This document shows positions 25,997 to 35,469 of a stretch of 64,000 nucleotides of DNA, one piece after another (the first letter of the stretch is position 1; every line of letters starts with the position of its first letter). A program made the translations under genes and the position numbers. Origin of the DNA: Candidatus Puniceispirillum sp. (GTDB lineage Bacteria > Pseudomonadota > Alphaproteobacteria > Puniceispirillales > Puniceispirillaceae); assembly GCA_016778895.1 (NCBI GenBank), contig JADHOR010000009.1, forward strand, positions 1 through 64,000. The letters are read 5' to 3'. Under the pieces are notes generated by a model. The model had not been told where the DNA came from. It saw nothing but the letters and a program-made list of their open reading frames with translations, and did not search any database.

Positions 25997-26719
25997 ATGT
26001 CAATGCGTATATTATGGGTGCTATTTGGCCTGATCGTTTTTAACCCGGCGCAAGCTGACATGGCGATCAGGATGGACCAGACTGAGGTGTCGATTAGAGC
26101 CTTTGCCGAATTTGTCGCGGCTACTGGATTTCAAACCAAGGCCGAGCTGGATGGCGGTATGGTCTATGAAGCGGGATGGGTGGTCAAGCCGGGCTGGAAC
26201 TGGCGGCAGCCATACGGCACGGTCAGCCCGCCAGATGAGCCTGCGGTTCATCTGACTTTTGATGAGGCGGCGGCCTATTGCACATGGCGCGGCCAGCGAT
26301 TGCCGAGCCGTGACGAATGGATCAATGCCGCTTATACCGAACAACGCCTCGCCCCACCCGCACCGTTCCGGCGTGGTGTTACATATGATTACCCAACCGG
26401 AGACAGCCCGCATGGTGCCAATTGCCTTGGTGACTGCGGCACCGAGGCAACACCGGTTTCTGGCAAGCGTGACTATAGCCGCCAGCTTTATCGCGGGTTT
26501 GGCCACGCACCGGTTGGGCGAACAAAACAGGGCGTTAACGGGCTGTTTGATATGGGCGCAAATGTCTGGGAATGGGCAGTGCTTGGCACTGGTTCGGCGC
26601 AGGCCACGATGGGCGGTTCATGGTGGTACGGGGCGCAACAGATGACGGCCGATTACGGTGCCACCAAGCCGCGTGAAATGGCGGTGGTCTATATTGGGTT
26701 TCGCTGCATCGCCAAATAA
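25997..26719 (+). CDS. Formylglycine-generating-enzyme (SUMF1)-like protein, exported
   Basis: 240 residues from ATG 25997 (AGAGGTGG ahead). A signal peptide (MRILWVLFGLIVFNPAQA) precedes the FGE-sulfatase fold: MDQTEVSIRAFAEFV, PAVHLTFDEAAAYCTWRGQRLPS, NGLFDMGANVWEWA and the C-terminal IGFRCIA. I do not see the oxidising Cys pair of true FGE, so this is more likely a periplasmic ligand-binding or accessory member than a sulfatase activator. No sulfatase gene is in the window. Confidence 0.82.
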   Translation: MSMRILWVLFGLIVFNPAQADMAIRMDQTEVSIRAFAEFVAATGFQTKAELDGGMVYEAGWVVKPGWNWRQPYGTVSPPDEPAVHLTFDEAAAYCTWRGQRLPSRDEWINAAYTEQRLAPPAPFRRGVTYDYPTGDSPHGANCLGDCGTEATPVSGKRDYSRQLYRGFGHAPVGRTKQGVNGLFDMGANVWEWAVLGTGSAQATMGGSWWYGAQQMTADYGATKPREMAVVYIGFRCIAK

Positions 26720-26924
26720 GCCGCGTTTCAACCGGCGAGCTTGCCGGCTTACCCGGTTAATAAAACCACCGCGAACCCACTGCAGTTTGTGATATTTGAA
26801 CAGAATTGGCCGCTAGGTGCGCAGCCAGCCGATACAACCGCGTTAGAGTGCGCCTTATCCAGATTATTATTATCCGGATTGTCGCCATTTTTAACCGCGC
26901 CGTGTCTGTTCCAGAGGAGTTTTT

Positions 26925-28067
26925 ATGCCTGATTTAGTTGATTTTGGATTTGGAACACAAATCCGCAAATCCCCCTATTTTGATGCGACCGTAGAGTGGG
27001 GCGCGAAGGCGTTTTCAGTGTATAATCATATGTATATACCGCGTGACTTCGGCGATCCTGTTGCCAATTTTTGGAATTTGGTGAATACGGCAATCTTGTG
27101 CGACGTGGCGGTCGAGCGGCAGGTGCAGATCACTGGCCCGGATGCGGCAAGATTTGTCCAGCATCTAACTCCGCGTGACCTCAGCACGATGGCCGTTGGA
27201 CAATGTAAATATGCGCTGATCACTAATGCCAAGGGTGGCATTTTGAATGACCCGATCATCCTGCGGTTGGCTGAGGATAAATTCTGGATCTCACTAGCCG
27301 ATAGCGATGTTTTGCTCTGGGCGCAGGGTGTTGCGGTGCATGGCGGGTTTGATGTTGATATTTGTGAGCCGGATGCATCACCGCTTCAGCTTCAAGGACC
27401 GCGGTCAATGGATGTGATGAAGGCGCTGTTCGGGGAAGATATTGCCACATTAAAATATTACTGGCTTCGCCATCTGACGCTCGATGGCATCGAACTCGTA
27501 GTGTCTCGGACCGGTTGGTCAAGTGAGCTCGGTTATGAGATTTATCTGCAAGATGGATCGCAAGGCAGTCGCTTATGGAACAGGATTATGGCAGCAGGAG
27601 AGCCTTTTGGGCTAAAGCCCGGCCATACGTCAAATATCCGCCGGATTGAGGGAGGTATGCTGTCATATCACGCCGATATGGACATCAACACGAACCCGTT
27701 TGAGCTGAGGCTGGACCGGCTGGTTGCGCTAGATACTGCGCATGATTTTATCGGCAAGTCGGCGTTGCAGGCTATCCGCGCGAAAGGACCAGCCCGCCGA
27801 CAGGTTGGCCTGATCATCGACGGCGCGCCTCTTACGGCTCCCAATACTAAATTCTGGCCGGTAAGCATGAATGATAAGGTGGTCGGCAAGGTCACATCAG
27901 CCGTCTATTCACCGCGTCTTGAACAGAATATCGCCCTCGCGATGGTTGAGCGCGTTGTCGATCAAATTGGTGCTGAGGTCACGGTCGATGCCATTGGTGG
28001 ATTGCGTCAAGCACGCCAGGTTGAAATGCCGTTTTATGACCCGAAGAAAAATATCGCCAAAAGCTAA
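26925..28067 (+). CDS. DmdA-like aminomethyltransferase (GcvT) family protein
   Basis: 380 residues. The SVYNHMYIPR block (31-40), VAVERQVQITGPDA (61-74), LTPRDLS (81-87), GGILNDP (104-110) and ISLADSD (122-128) are shared with DMSP demethylase DmdA. The region following GGMLSYHADM reads NPFELRLDRL (257-266) where DmdA as I recall it has NPxECGLxKFC, so it may be a sister clade rather than true DmdA. The family transfers a methyl or aminomethyl group to tetrahydrofolate. GAGGAG precedes ATG 26925. A cupin gene follows. Confidence 0.75.
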   Translation: MPDLVDFGFGTQIRKSPYFDATVEWGAKAFSVYNHMYIPRDFGDPVANFWNLVNTAILCDVAVERQVQITGPDAARFVQHLTPRDLSTMAVGQCKYALITNAKGGILNDPIILRLAEDKFWISLADSDVLLWAQGVAVHGGFDVDICEPDASPLQLQGPRSMDVMKALFGEDIATLKYYWLRHLTLDGIELVVSRTGWSSELGYEIYLQDGSQGSRLWNRIMAAGEPFGLKPGHTSNIRRIEGGMLSYHADMDINTNPFELRLDRLVALDTAHDFIGKSALQAIRAKGPARRQVGLIIDGAPLTAPNTKFWPVSMNDKVVGKVTSAVYSPRLEQNIALAMVERVVDQIGAEVTVDAIGGLRQARQVEMPFYDPKKNIAKS

Positions 28068-28229
28068 ATGCTACTTTTATAATTAAGGTGGTTGCAGCCA
28101 TCGATATCTGGCAATGCGAGTATCAGCGGGTGCATAAGGCTCGTTAGCCAGATCCCGGTTTTCTATGTCGTTGCTGACGCGGACCGTAACCGATGATTTG
28201 CCGCAGCTGTTTTGTTTTTTGGGGGTAAT

Positions 28230-28763
28230 ATGGGTAGAAAAATCAGGCGTGTTGTTACTGGCCACGATGAAAATGGTGTTGCAACAGTGATTATGGACGG
28301 CGAGGCCGATTGTATTTTGCAACGCCCAAACCGGCCGGGCGTGACTTTGACAAACCTGTGGCAAAGTACAAAGACGCCAGCCACAATGGAACGCCATGAT
28401 GATCCGGTGAACGGCCCGTTGATCCTGCACCCTCCCAAAAATGGTTCGGTGTTTCGCATCGTCCAATTTGATCCGGAAAACCCCGAAGAACTGGCCAAGC
28501 TTGACGGAAAATCAGCCTTTGCGGAAATGGGGGCCAGCGCAAATATTGTTGAAGGCGCGCGCCACCCTTTCATGCACCGGACCGACAGTCTGGATTATGC
28601 AGTGGTTCTGACCGGCGAGATTTACATGATGATGGATGAGGATGAATATCTACTAAAGGCCGGAGATGTCATTGTCCAGCAAGGCACAAACCATGCCTGG
28701 TCGAACCGTGGTACCGAGCCTTGCCAGATTGCATTTATCCTAATTGATGCCGAAAAGGACTAG
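28230..28763 (+). CDS. Cupin-domain protein
   Basis: 177 residues from ATG 28230 (GGGGGT 5 bases upstream). The N-terminal half has KIRRVVTGHDENGVATVIMD. The C-terminal cupin barrel has FMHRTDSLDYAVVLTGEIYM and LKAGDVIVQQGTNHAWSNRG, carrying the usual His/Glu-type metal positions in part. These bipartite cupins occur beside aromatic, sulfur or amino-acid catabolic genes. It is downstream of the DmdA-like gene on the same strand and could share its transcript across a 162-bp gap. Confidence 0.82.
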   Translation: MGRKIRRVVTGHDENGVATVIMDGEADCILQRPNRPGVTLTNLWQSTKTPATMERHDDPVNGPLILHPPKNGSVFRIVQFDPENPEELAKLDGKSAFAEMGASANIVEGARHPFMHRTDSLDYAVVLTGEIYMMMDEDEYLLKAGDVIVQQGTNHAWSNRGTEPCQIAFILIDAEKD

Positions 28764-28792
28764 GCGGCAACCTGTCCTTTTTTATCGCTGAC

Positions 28793-30052
28793 CTAGTTAG
28801 CGCTGGTAATGTTTTTCATCACGCCCAAGAACTGCGCGACCTCGGCGATACTATTATAATGGCACATTGAAACACGAACACAGCTATCAAGCCCAAGCGG
28901 ATCAAGAACATTACCTGAATAATGGTCGGCCTTTCGAAGATGGGTTCGCACGCCCTCACTGTTCAGCCGGGCGACCACATCTTTCGAGGCAATGCCATCA
29001 ACATAGAGCGAGACCAGCCCTTCACGCGCCGGATTATCAACCCCTCCAATGATATGCACATTTGCCATTTCGGCAAGGCCGGGCAAATTACCGGTACCGT
29101 GAATCATCGCATCAGTGAGGGTTTTTTCATGCTCATGGATCGCCTTGCCTGCTGCCTCAAACCGGCCACGCTGATCGCTGCTGCCAGAAATTTCGCCGCC
29201 AAGCCATTCAAGATATTCAACAACATCAGACATGGTGGCATAGGCACCGGTATCGCGTGTGCCAAGTTCCCAGTTCTCGGCTGGCCCGCCAACAAGACTG
29301 TCATGCGGCAATGCAGACATTCGATCCGAAATCCACGCCAGACCATAACCATGCCGCGAAAACATTTTGTAAGGTGAGATGACATAGCCATCAATATCAT
29401 AAGCGCCGATATTGATCTCACCGTGTGCCGCGTGCTGAATGCCATCGACAATGATGAAACAATCCGGGCTTACGGTGCGAATCGTCTTGGCGATGGCTCC
29501 AACATCCATGCCCATGCCGGTAACTGGTGACGTGTGCAGAATTGTTGCAACTAATGTGTCTCTGGTAATTTTGCTGGCATAGGCATCGGCACTGACAAGC
29601 CCCCGCGCATGATCATGCTCGATCAGCACATGTTGTTTGCCACTGATCGGCGCCCAACGTGCGCAGGCACTTCGGGTTGCCGGATGCTCAATCGTCGAGC
29701 CCAGAACAATACCGGCTTTGTCGGTGCCAAGACAGGCATTCATCACCAGGCGGAAAATGAGCTCGGTGCCACTTTCCCCAACAAAAAACTGCCCCTTTGG
29801 CGCATTCATAAAGGCGCGTAAATCCTGCTTGGCCTTATCGATGATGCGGACCAGTTCATGCGACCCGGGATTATCCCGCCCCTGATTATCGGGGATCGCG
29901 GCAAAGCGCGTAGATGTATCAACAACTCTATCTAAGGTCAGAGCTCCGCCAGCATTTTCAAAAAAGACGCGTGGCCCCTGAACTGGACAGCTGTCAACCT
30001 GGGCAAATTGCCCGCGAATATTATCAAGAAGATCTGCAGAGATTTGGGTCAT
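28793..30052 (-). CDS. Class V PLP aminotransferase-like (cysteine-desulfurase-like) protein
   Basis: 419 residues from ATG 30052; the frame is open to a TTG at 30130 and the ribosome site is weak. PLP features are ESGTELIFRLVMN (phosphate loop), IVDGIQHAAH (Asp203, His207) and ISPYKMFSRHGYG (Schiff-base Lys229). It begins with VFFENAGGALT, like the group of class V enzymes annotated as cysteine desulfurase-like or isopenicillin-N-epimerase-like. A transamination, lyase or epimerase reaction is possible. It is convergent with the cupin gene. Confidence 0.82.
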   Translation of the reverse strand: MTQISADLLDNIRGQFAQVDSCPVQGPRVFFENAGGALTLDRVVDTSTRFAAIPDNQGRDNPGSHELVRIIDKAKQDLRAFMNAPKGQFFVGESGTELIFRLVMNACLGTDKAGIVLGSTIEHPATRSACARWAPISGKQHVLIEHDHARGLVSADAYASKITRDTLVATILHTSPVTGMGMDVGAIAKTIRTVSPDCFIIVDGIQHAAHGEINIGAYDIDGYVISPYKMFSRHGYGLAWISDRMSALPHDSLVGGPAENWELGTRDTGAYATMSDVVEYLEWLGGEISGSSDQRGRFEAAGKAIHEHEKTLTDAMIHGTGNLPGLAEMANVHIIGGVDNPAREGLVSLYVDGIASKDVVARLNSEGVRTHLRKADHYSGNVLDPLGLDSCVRVSMCHYNSIAEVAQFLGVMKNITSAN

Positions 30053-30212
30053 AGGAAAATGCTTTCGAATGGAGTTTTTAACAGATGTAACCACACCATA
30101 CAGGAAGGTAAAGCGATTTTGATAGGTCAATTATCTAACTCGAAAATGGCCATCCTGCAGGCCTGATCAGAAGGTTTGAAACTATCCATCGGCTAGTGCT
30201 AATGTTCTGACC

Positions 30213-31805
30213 ATGCGACCAAGGGTAAACATCGTCTGGTTCAAGCGCGATTTGCGTGTATTTGATCATGCGCCACTGGCCATTGCGGCTCGTGACGGCG
30301 CCTTGTTGATACCGCTTTTCGTTGTTGAACCGGACTATTGGCGATTGCCGACATCATCACGCCGTCAATGGTGTTTTGTGCATGATTGCTTGTCTGAGCT
30401 TGATGCCAGCCTTGCCGCCCTTGGTCAGCGTTTGATCATTCGTATTGGCGAGATGATTGAGGTGCTGGATGATCTGGCGCGCGAAGTTGATATTGCGGCG
30501 ATCTATGCGCATGAGGAAACTGGCGATGCCTGGACTTATACGCGCGACCGAAAGGTGATTGCCTATTGCCGGCGGGGCGGCATATCGATTCACCAATCAC
30601 CAGCCAATGGGGTTGTCCGGCGTCTGCAAAACCGTAATGACTGGGCCGTAATTCGAAATCGGCGGATGCGGGAAACCCGCGTCCCGCGTCCCAACCGCTT
30701 GGTTGGCGCGACGGCCGTGCAAACTGAATTAATACCGTCCAAGGATGATCCGTTATTTGGCGCACCGGTGCCGCAACTCGAAAATGATCGCCTAAAATAT
30801 AACAGGCAAAGCCAGACCCAAACCGGTGGGCGCAAGGCCGCAATTGCGCTGTTGACATCGTTTCTGAATGACCACAGTCAGCTTTATATCAAGAATCTGG
30901 CGTCACCGGCGCGTGGGCCCGATACGTCACTGCGCCTGTCGCCGCATCTGGCGTGGGGCACGATTTCATCGCGCGAGGTTGAAACCAGTATTCGTAATTA
31001 TCTGGCCGATCCGTCGCGGGCGACTAGCGCGGCCAAACGGCGCGGCTGCCGGGCGGTAATGTCGCGGCTTGCATGGCGTTGCCATTTTATGCAGAAACTC
31101 GAGGATCAGCCTGCGATTGAAACGACCGCAATGCACCCGCTTTATGACTCAATTCGGGATCCTAAAACTGTTAGAGATGAATCTGATGTGGCGCAAAAAG
31201 CCGCCTATCTTGAAGCCTGGGCGACCGGCAAGACTGGCTATCCGATGATCGATGCCTGTATGCGCTCGCTGATCCATAATGGCTGGATTACCTTTCGGAT
31301 GCGGGCGATGCTGGTCAGCTTTGCCAGTTATCATCTGTGGCTTGATTGGCGGGTAACCGCACCCTATCTGGCAAGGCTTTTCACCGATTATGAGGCTGGC
31401 ATACATTACAGTCAGTTGCAGATGCAGTCCGGAGTTACCGGCATTAACACAATCAGGATTTATAATCCGGTTAAGCAATCGTTTGATCATGATCCGGATG
31501 GCCAGTTTATTCGGCGCTGGGTTCCAGAGCTGGCCCATTTGCCGGCGGAATGGATTCATCAGCCGCATGAAATACCGCCGGTCGAGGCGGCGGCGCTTGG
31601 CTGGACCAGGGGGCACGATTACCCGTTGCCGATTGTCGATAATGCCGCCGCAATGCGCGCCGCGCGTGACCGGATTTATGCGGTGCGCAACAGCGATCAG
31701 TTCAAGGTCATGGCGCGGGCTGTCTATCAAAAGTTGGGAAGCCGCAAACCGTCGCCAAAAAAACGCCACGTAAAAACTGCCAATCCACAGCTGCGCCTGC
31801 TCTGA
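30213..31805 (+). CDS. Cryptochrome/photolyase-family flavoprotein (divergent lineage)
   Basis: 530 residues. The N-terminal photolyase domain starts [19 protein letters not shown]. The FAD domain has [49 protein letters not shown] and [20 protein letters not shown]. The usual RELxWREF is SRLAWRCHF (284-292), and the usual N-N-G-G-WQW region is [10 protein letters not shown] (398-407). It therefore belongs to a divergent photolyase branch, with FAD binding likely and lesion type unproven. The C-terminus is basic ([11 protein letters not shown]). It is divergent from the class V gene and probably light-related. Confidence 0.87.
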   Translation: MRPRVNIVWFKRDLRVFDHAPLAIAARDGALLIPLFVVEPDYWRLPTSSRRQWCFVHDCLSELDASLAALGQRLIIRIGEMIEVLDDLAREVDIAAIYAHEETGDAWTYTRDRKVIAYCRRGGISIHQSPANGVVRRLQNRNDWAVIRNRRMRETRVPRPNRLVGATAVQTELIPSKDDPLFGAPVPQLENDRLKYNRQSQTQTGGRKAAIALLTSFLNDHSQLYIKNLASPARGPDTSLRLSPHLAWGTISSREVETSIRNYLADPSRATSAAKRRGCRAVMSRLAWRCHFMQKLEDQPAIETTAMHPLYDSIRDPKTVRDESDVAQKAAYLEAWATGKTGYPMIDACMRSLIHNGWITFRMRAMLVSFASYHLWLDWRVTAPYLARLFTDYEAGIHYSQLQMQSGVTGINTIRIYNPVKQSFDHDPDGQFIRRWVPELAHLPAEWIHQPHEIPPVEAAALGWTRGHDYPLPIVDNAAAMRAARDRIYAVRNSDQFKVMARAVYQKLGSRKPSPKKRHVKTANPQLRLL

Positions 31806-31815
31806 CCCTCGTAAC

Positions 31816-33147
31816 TTAGGTGGGAAGGCTGGTCTTTATTGCGTCATGCAAACGCGCAACCAGCATATCGATTTCATCATTGGAAATGATAAATGGCGGC
31901 GCCAGCAAAATATGATCACCAAATTTGCCGTCAATGGTACCTTGCGACGGATAACAGGCAAGCCCCGCCGCTAGCGCGTTCTGTTTGATTTTGCCAGCAA
32001 TGTTCAAAGCCGGGTCAAACGGGGTTTTGTCGGTGCGTGATGCCACTAGCTCAATACCTATAAATAGCCCCCTGCCTCGGATGTCACCAATGTGCGGATG
32101 CTGCCCCAATACCGATTGCAACCGTGTTTTGAGATAGGCACCTTTTTCTGCCACCGTTTCAACCAGACCATCGTCAACCAGCCTGTCGAGGACTGCATTT
32201 GCCGCCGCTGCCGCAATCGGGTGACCAAGATAGGTGTGACCATGATGGAAAAAGCCCGACCCTTGCTCGATTGCATCATGGATATAATCACGGCATAGCA
32301 TCGCACCAATAGGCTGATAACCGGCACCAAGCCCTTTGGCGATCGTGATAATATCGGGCATCACCCCATCGATATCGCAGGCAAAGAGTGCGCCTGTCCG
32401 CCCCATTCCGCACATCACCTCGTCAAAAATCAACAGCACGCCATAATGGTCACAAATCTCTCGAATACGTGCCAGATATCCCGGTACCGGACACAGCGCG
32501 CCCGACGTTGCGCCAACCACAGGCTCTGCCATAAATGCCATAACCTGTTCCGCGCCGAGCCGTAAAATCTCCGTCTCAAGTTCGTTTGCAACCCGAAGAC
32601 CATAATCCCCTTCGGTTTCATCCTCGCGCTTGTCCCGCCATGCATAGCAGGGGGAAATCAGACTGGTTTCGATCAGCAAAGGCGCAAAGTTCTGCCGCCG
32701 CCACTGGTTGCCTCCGGCAGCAAGCGCACCAAGAGTATTGCCATGGTAGCTTTGGTGTCTGGCAATGATGTGCTTGCGTTCGGGCTGGCCGATTTCAGTG
32801 TAATATTGGCGGGCCAGTTTGAGTGCGGCCTCGATTGCTTCCGAGCCACCTGAAACCAGATAAACTCGATTGATGTCACCGGGCGCATAGCTGGCGAGGC
32901 GCGCCGCTAGCTGTTCGGCGGGCGCGCTGGTGAAAAAGGATGTGTGCGCGTAAGAAAGGCTTTCTACCTGCGCCAGGATAGCGTTTTTTACATGGCTGTC
33001 AGAATGCCCCAAACATGATACGGCCGCGCCGCCTGATCCATCGAGATAGGCCTTGCCATCAGTGTCCATTAAGAAACATCCGTCGCCAGCCGCCGCCACG
33101 GGCAGATCTGATTCACTGTTTCGCTGGAAGATAAACTGGCTTTTCAT
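31816..33147 (-). CDS. Class III PLP aminotransferase
   Basis: 443 residues from ATG 33147 (GGGGAA upstream). LDGSGGAAVSCLGH is near the start. The PLP site residues are SGGSEAIEAALKLARQYY, the Tyr/His in HQSYHGNT, Glu208, Asp242 (LLIFDEVMCGMGRTG) and Lys271 (ITIAKGLGAGYQPIG). The family transfers omega- or alpha-amino groups to pyruvate or 2-oxoglutarate (beta-alanine, GABA, diamines, taurine). It lies at the head of the peptide-hydrolase island, so it may deaminate one of the released products. Confidence 0.88.
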   Translation of the reverse strand: MKSQFIFQRNSESDLPVAAAGDGCFLMDTDGKAYLDGSGGAAVSCLGHSDSHVKNAILAQVESLSYAHTSFFTSAPAEQLAARLASYAPGDINRVYLVSGGSEAIEAALKLARQYYTEIGQPERKHIIARHQSYHGNTLGALAAGGNQWRRQNFAPLLIETSLISPCYAWRDKREDETEGDYGLRVANELETEILRLGAEQVMAFMAEPVVGATSGALCPVPGYLARIREICDHYGVLLIFDEVMCGMGRTGALFACDIDGVMPDIITIAKGLGAGYQPIGAMLCRDYIHDAIEQGSGFFHHGHTYLGHPIAAAAANAVLDRLVDDGLVETVAEKGAYLKTRLQSVLGQHPHIGDIRGRGLFIGIELVASRTDKTPFDPALNIAGKIKQNALAAGLACYPSQGTIDGKFGDHILLAPPFIISNDEIDMLVARLHDAIKTSLPT

Positions 33148-33359
33148 GTCAAGTTCCCCGCAAAAATGCCGACCATTCACGCCGATCCCCGCCAGATAAA
33201 ATTAGCGCAAGCCTGATAAATATTGATAGATAAAAATTCATCTATTCGACAATCTTTTGTCTCGATTGCTGCTGTCCAATTTCAGATGACGGTCTGGACA
33301 AAACCGCACCGGTTCTGAATAGGGACTTTGTCAAATGCGCAATTTGCCTGTTGCGTTGC

Positions 33360-34127
33360 TCATCTTTTGATAATGGCGTTACCGGTGTAGGGAATGCTGT
33401 TATCGATAAGGTCCCAGATTTCACGACCCGTTGGGCTTTGCTGTTCTTCCATGATGTGCGCCACCAATCCGGCAGCCCGTGAAATTACTGCAAAGCCGCG
33501 CATGATGCCAATCGGAATGCCGGCTCCCATTAATACTGCAGCAGTTGCGCCGGTTGCATTGATCGTCAGATGCTTGCCATAAATCTGGTCAACATGATGC
33601 CCCAAGATTTTCAATATTTCGATTGGCCGTTTGTCGATTTCGTCGTATGCCATGGCAATCTCGAACAGTTTTGGGCTGCGTGGATCATCAGGGCGATGCA
33701 AATGATGACCAAAGCCGGGCATATATTTTGCGTTGACACGGTGTTGTTGCACGATGCGCTGGCACGCGGCGTCATGGCCATCTGGGTCATTGGCGATTTC
33801 GGCCAGAATTTTTGCAGCATTTTCCATTGTGCCAATAAACTGGCTGGCGACATTCAATAGGCCGGCGGCAACTGCCGATTGCATTGCCTCAGGCGCAGAG
33901 AGATAGGTCATGCGGGCGGCTATCGCGCTTGGGGTAAAGCCATGTTCCATCAAGGTAACCATTACCGTATCAAGGACCGCGCGCTGGCCGGGTGAGGGGG
34001 CGACACCGATAATGTGATAGAACATCGCATCGGTAAAACTCATCTTACCCATTACGTCATCAACAAGGTTCTTGTCTCGCAGATATAGGGCTTCAAGCGT
34101 ATGCGTCGATAGTTTTGTCTCAGCCAT
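33360..34127 (-). CDS. Citryl-CoA-lyase-like, short citrate-synthase-family protein
   Basis: 255 residues, much shorter than citrate synthase (about 430). It keeps FTDAMFYHIIGVAPSPGQRAV and the His region PGFGHHLHRPDDPR (137-150), equivalent to the P-G-F/Y-G-H loop. The usual Asp in the N-V-D segment is replaced (INATGATAAVL, 189-199). Such small proteins are annotated as citryl-CoA lyase, making acetyl-CoA and oxaloacetate, but the missing Asp makes the reaction uncertain. It is 29 bases downstream of the M20 gene, likely one operon. Confidence 0.8.
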   Translation of the reverse strand: MAETKLSTHTLEALYLRDKNLVDDVMGKMSFTDAMFYHIIGVAPSPGQRAVLDTVMVTLMEHGFTPSAIAARMTYLSAPEAMQSAVAAGLLNVASQFIGTMENAAKILAEIANDPDGHDAACQRIVQQHRVNAKYMPGFGHHLHRPDDPRSPKLFEIAMAYDEIDKRPIEILKILGHHVDQIYGKHLTINATGATAAVLMGAGIPIGIMRGFAVISRAAGLVAHIMEEQQSPTGREIWDLIDNSIPYTGNAIIKR

Positions 34128-34156
34128 GGAAAAGCTCCCTGTTCAGTGCAAAATTT

Positions 34157-35296
34157 TTAGAAATTCGCGTCAATTCCCATCAATAGACCGGCCATCAACC
34201 TGCCGCGCATTGCCAGACTATCAATTTCAATATGTTCTTCAAGTGTATGATATTTGTCGCCAGCTACCCCCAGACCGTCAAGCGTCGGAACACCCATTGC
34301 GCCAGTGAAATTACCGTCGCTGCCACCGCCCGAACTTTCATGACGAAATGGCTGGCCTAGCTGCGTGGCAAGATCGTTGGCAAGGTCGACAAGTTTCAGG
34401 CCGGCCTCTGTTGGTGTCCAGACAGGCCTTGTCAGGCCAAGCTTGACCTCGGTAATAACCTCGCCCTCTGGATCATTATGGGCAAGCATTCTAGCAATGC
34501 CATCATCGAGATCCGCCTGGCGTTTTGACATTGAAAGAACCTCGGCACTGGCCTTTGACGAGACGCAATTTACCCATTGTCCGGCGTGCATAACGCCGAC
34601 GGAAAAACTGCAATCCTCACTTGTCATGGCTTCGATATCGATAATTTTTTCGGCCATTTTACGAATTGCTGACCGTCCTTCAGAAAGCCGCAATCCGGCA
34701 TGGCTTGGCCTGCCATAGGTGGTGACATCATAGCGGGCGACGGCATAACGGCCAGATGTAACACCATTACCTTTTCGCGCTGGCTCAGGTATCAGAACTG
34801 CCTTGGCGCGGGCGGCTTCGGCTTCGATAAGGGCGCGGGTGTGCGGCGATCCGATCTCTTCGTCCGAGGTGAATAGGACGGTGATGGGAAGCGGTGTTTC
34901 AAGCCCGGCCTTTTGCAGCTGCCGGATTGTCTCAACCGCCAGATAATTACCCCCCTTCATATCGCAGATACCCGGCCCATAGCAGCGGTTGCCATCACGT
35001 TGAAACGGTAATTGTGCCAGCGTGCCAAGCGGGTGAACAGTATCCATATGGCCGATAATCAACAGGCCGGGCTGGTCGGGCTGTGCGTGGGGAAAGCGCG
35101 CACGAATACAATCACCGATTGAGGGATGCGGTGTAATGCGCTCAATCGATGCTCCCATGACGGCAAGGTCATGCGCGGCAATATCCTGCATCCGGTTTAC
35201 TGCCGCCGGATCATAGCTGGGGCTCTCGCATAAAACCCAAGGCCGCAACCCGGCAAGCATGTCCTCATCATTAAAACCTAGCTGCGTTATCTGCAT
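34157..35296 (-). CDS. M20-family metallopeptidase (glutamate-carboxypeptidase-like)
   Basis: 379 residues. The first metal His83 is in IIGHMDTVHP, the bridging Asp112 in GICDMKGG and the catalytic Glu146-Glu147 in TSDEEIGSP. GRPSHAG lies in the dimerisation lid and HESSGGGSDGNF near the end. ATG 35296 is chosen because GGGAGG lies 6 bases upstream; an ATG overlapping that site at 35302 and one at 35317 are less likely. Zinc-dependent removal of C-terminal glutamate, or N-deacylation, is expected. It diverges from the gamma-glutamyltransferase gene. Confidence 0.88.
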   Translation of the reverse strand: MQITQLGFNDEDMLAGLRPWVLCESPSYDPAAVNRMQDIAAHDLAVMGASIERITPHPSIGDCIRARFPHAQPDQPGLLIIGHMDTVHPLGTLAQLPFQRDGNRCYGPGICDMKGGNYLAVETIRQLQKAGLETPLPITVLFTSDEEIGSPHTRALIEAEAARAKAVLIPEPARKGNGVTSGRYAVARYDVTTYGRPSHAGLRLSEGRSAIRKMAEKIIDIEAMTSEDCSFSVGVMHAGQWVNCVSSKASAEVLSMSKRQADLDDGIARMLAHNDPEGEVITEVKLGLTRPVWTPTEAGLKLVDLANDLATQLGQPFRHESSGGGSDGNFTGAMGVPTLDGLGVAGDKYHTLEEHIEIDSLAMRGRLMAGLLMGIDANF

Positions 35297-35469
35297 AATC
35301 ATCCTCCCTCGCATCATGTGCCTGCTTTATCCTGACGTTCAATCATGACGTTAGCTTGTCGCTTATCACAAAAACAAGTCATTAGCTGGCAATCGCTTAT
35401 CATCAGGGTCTGTGAAGAGTTTACTGGCAAGAATTTCAAAAACCTGTTTAAGCTTTCAGGAGGTTAGGC

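Noticed and set aside
26866-26889. Near-direct repeat TTATCCAGATTATTA / TTATCCGGATTGTCG ahead of the DmdA-like gene
   Set aside because: Only two imperfect copies in AT-rich leader DNA; not distinguishable from chance.
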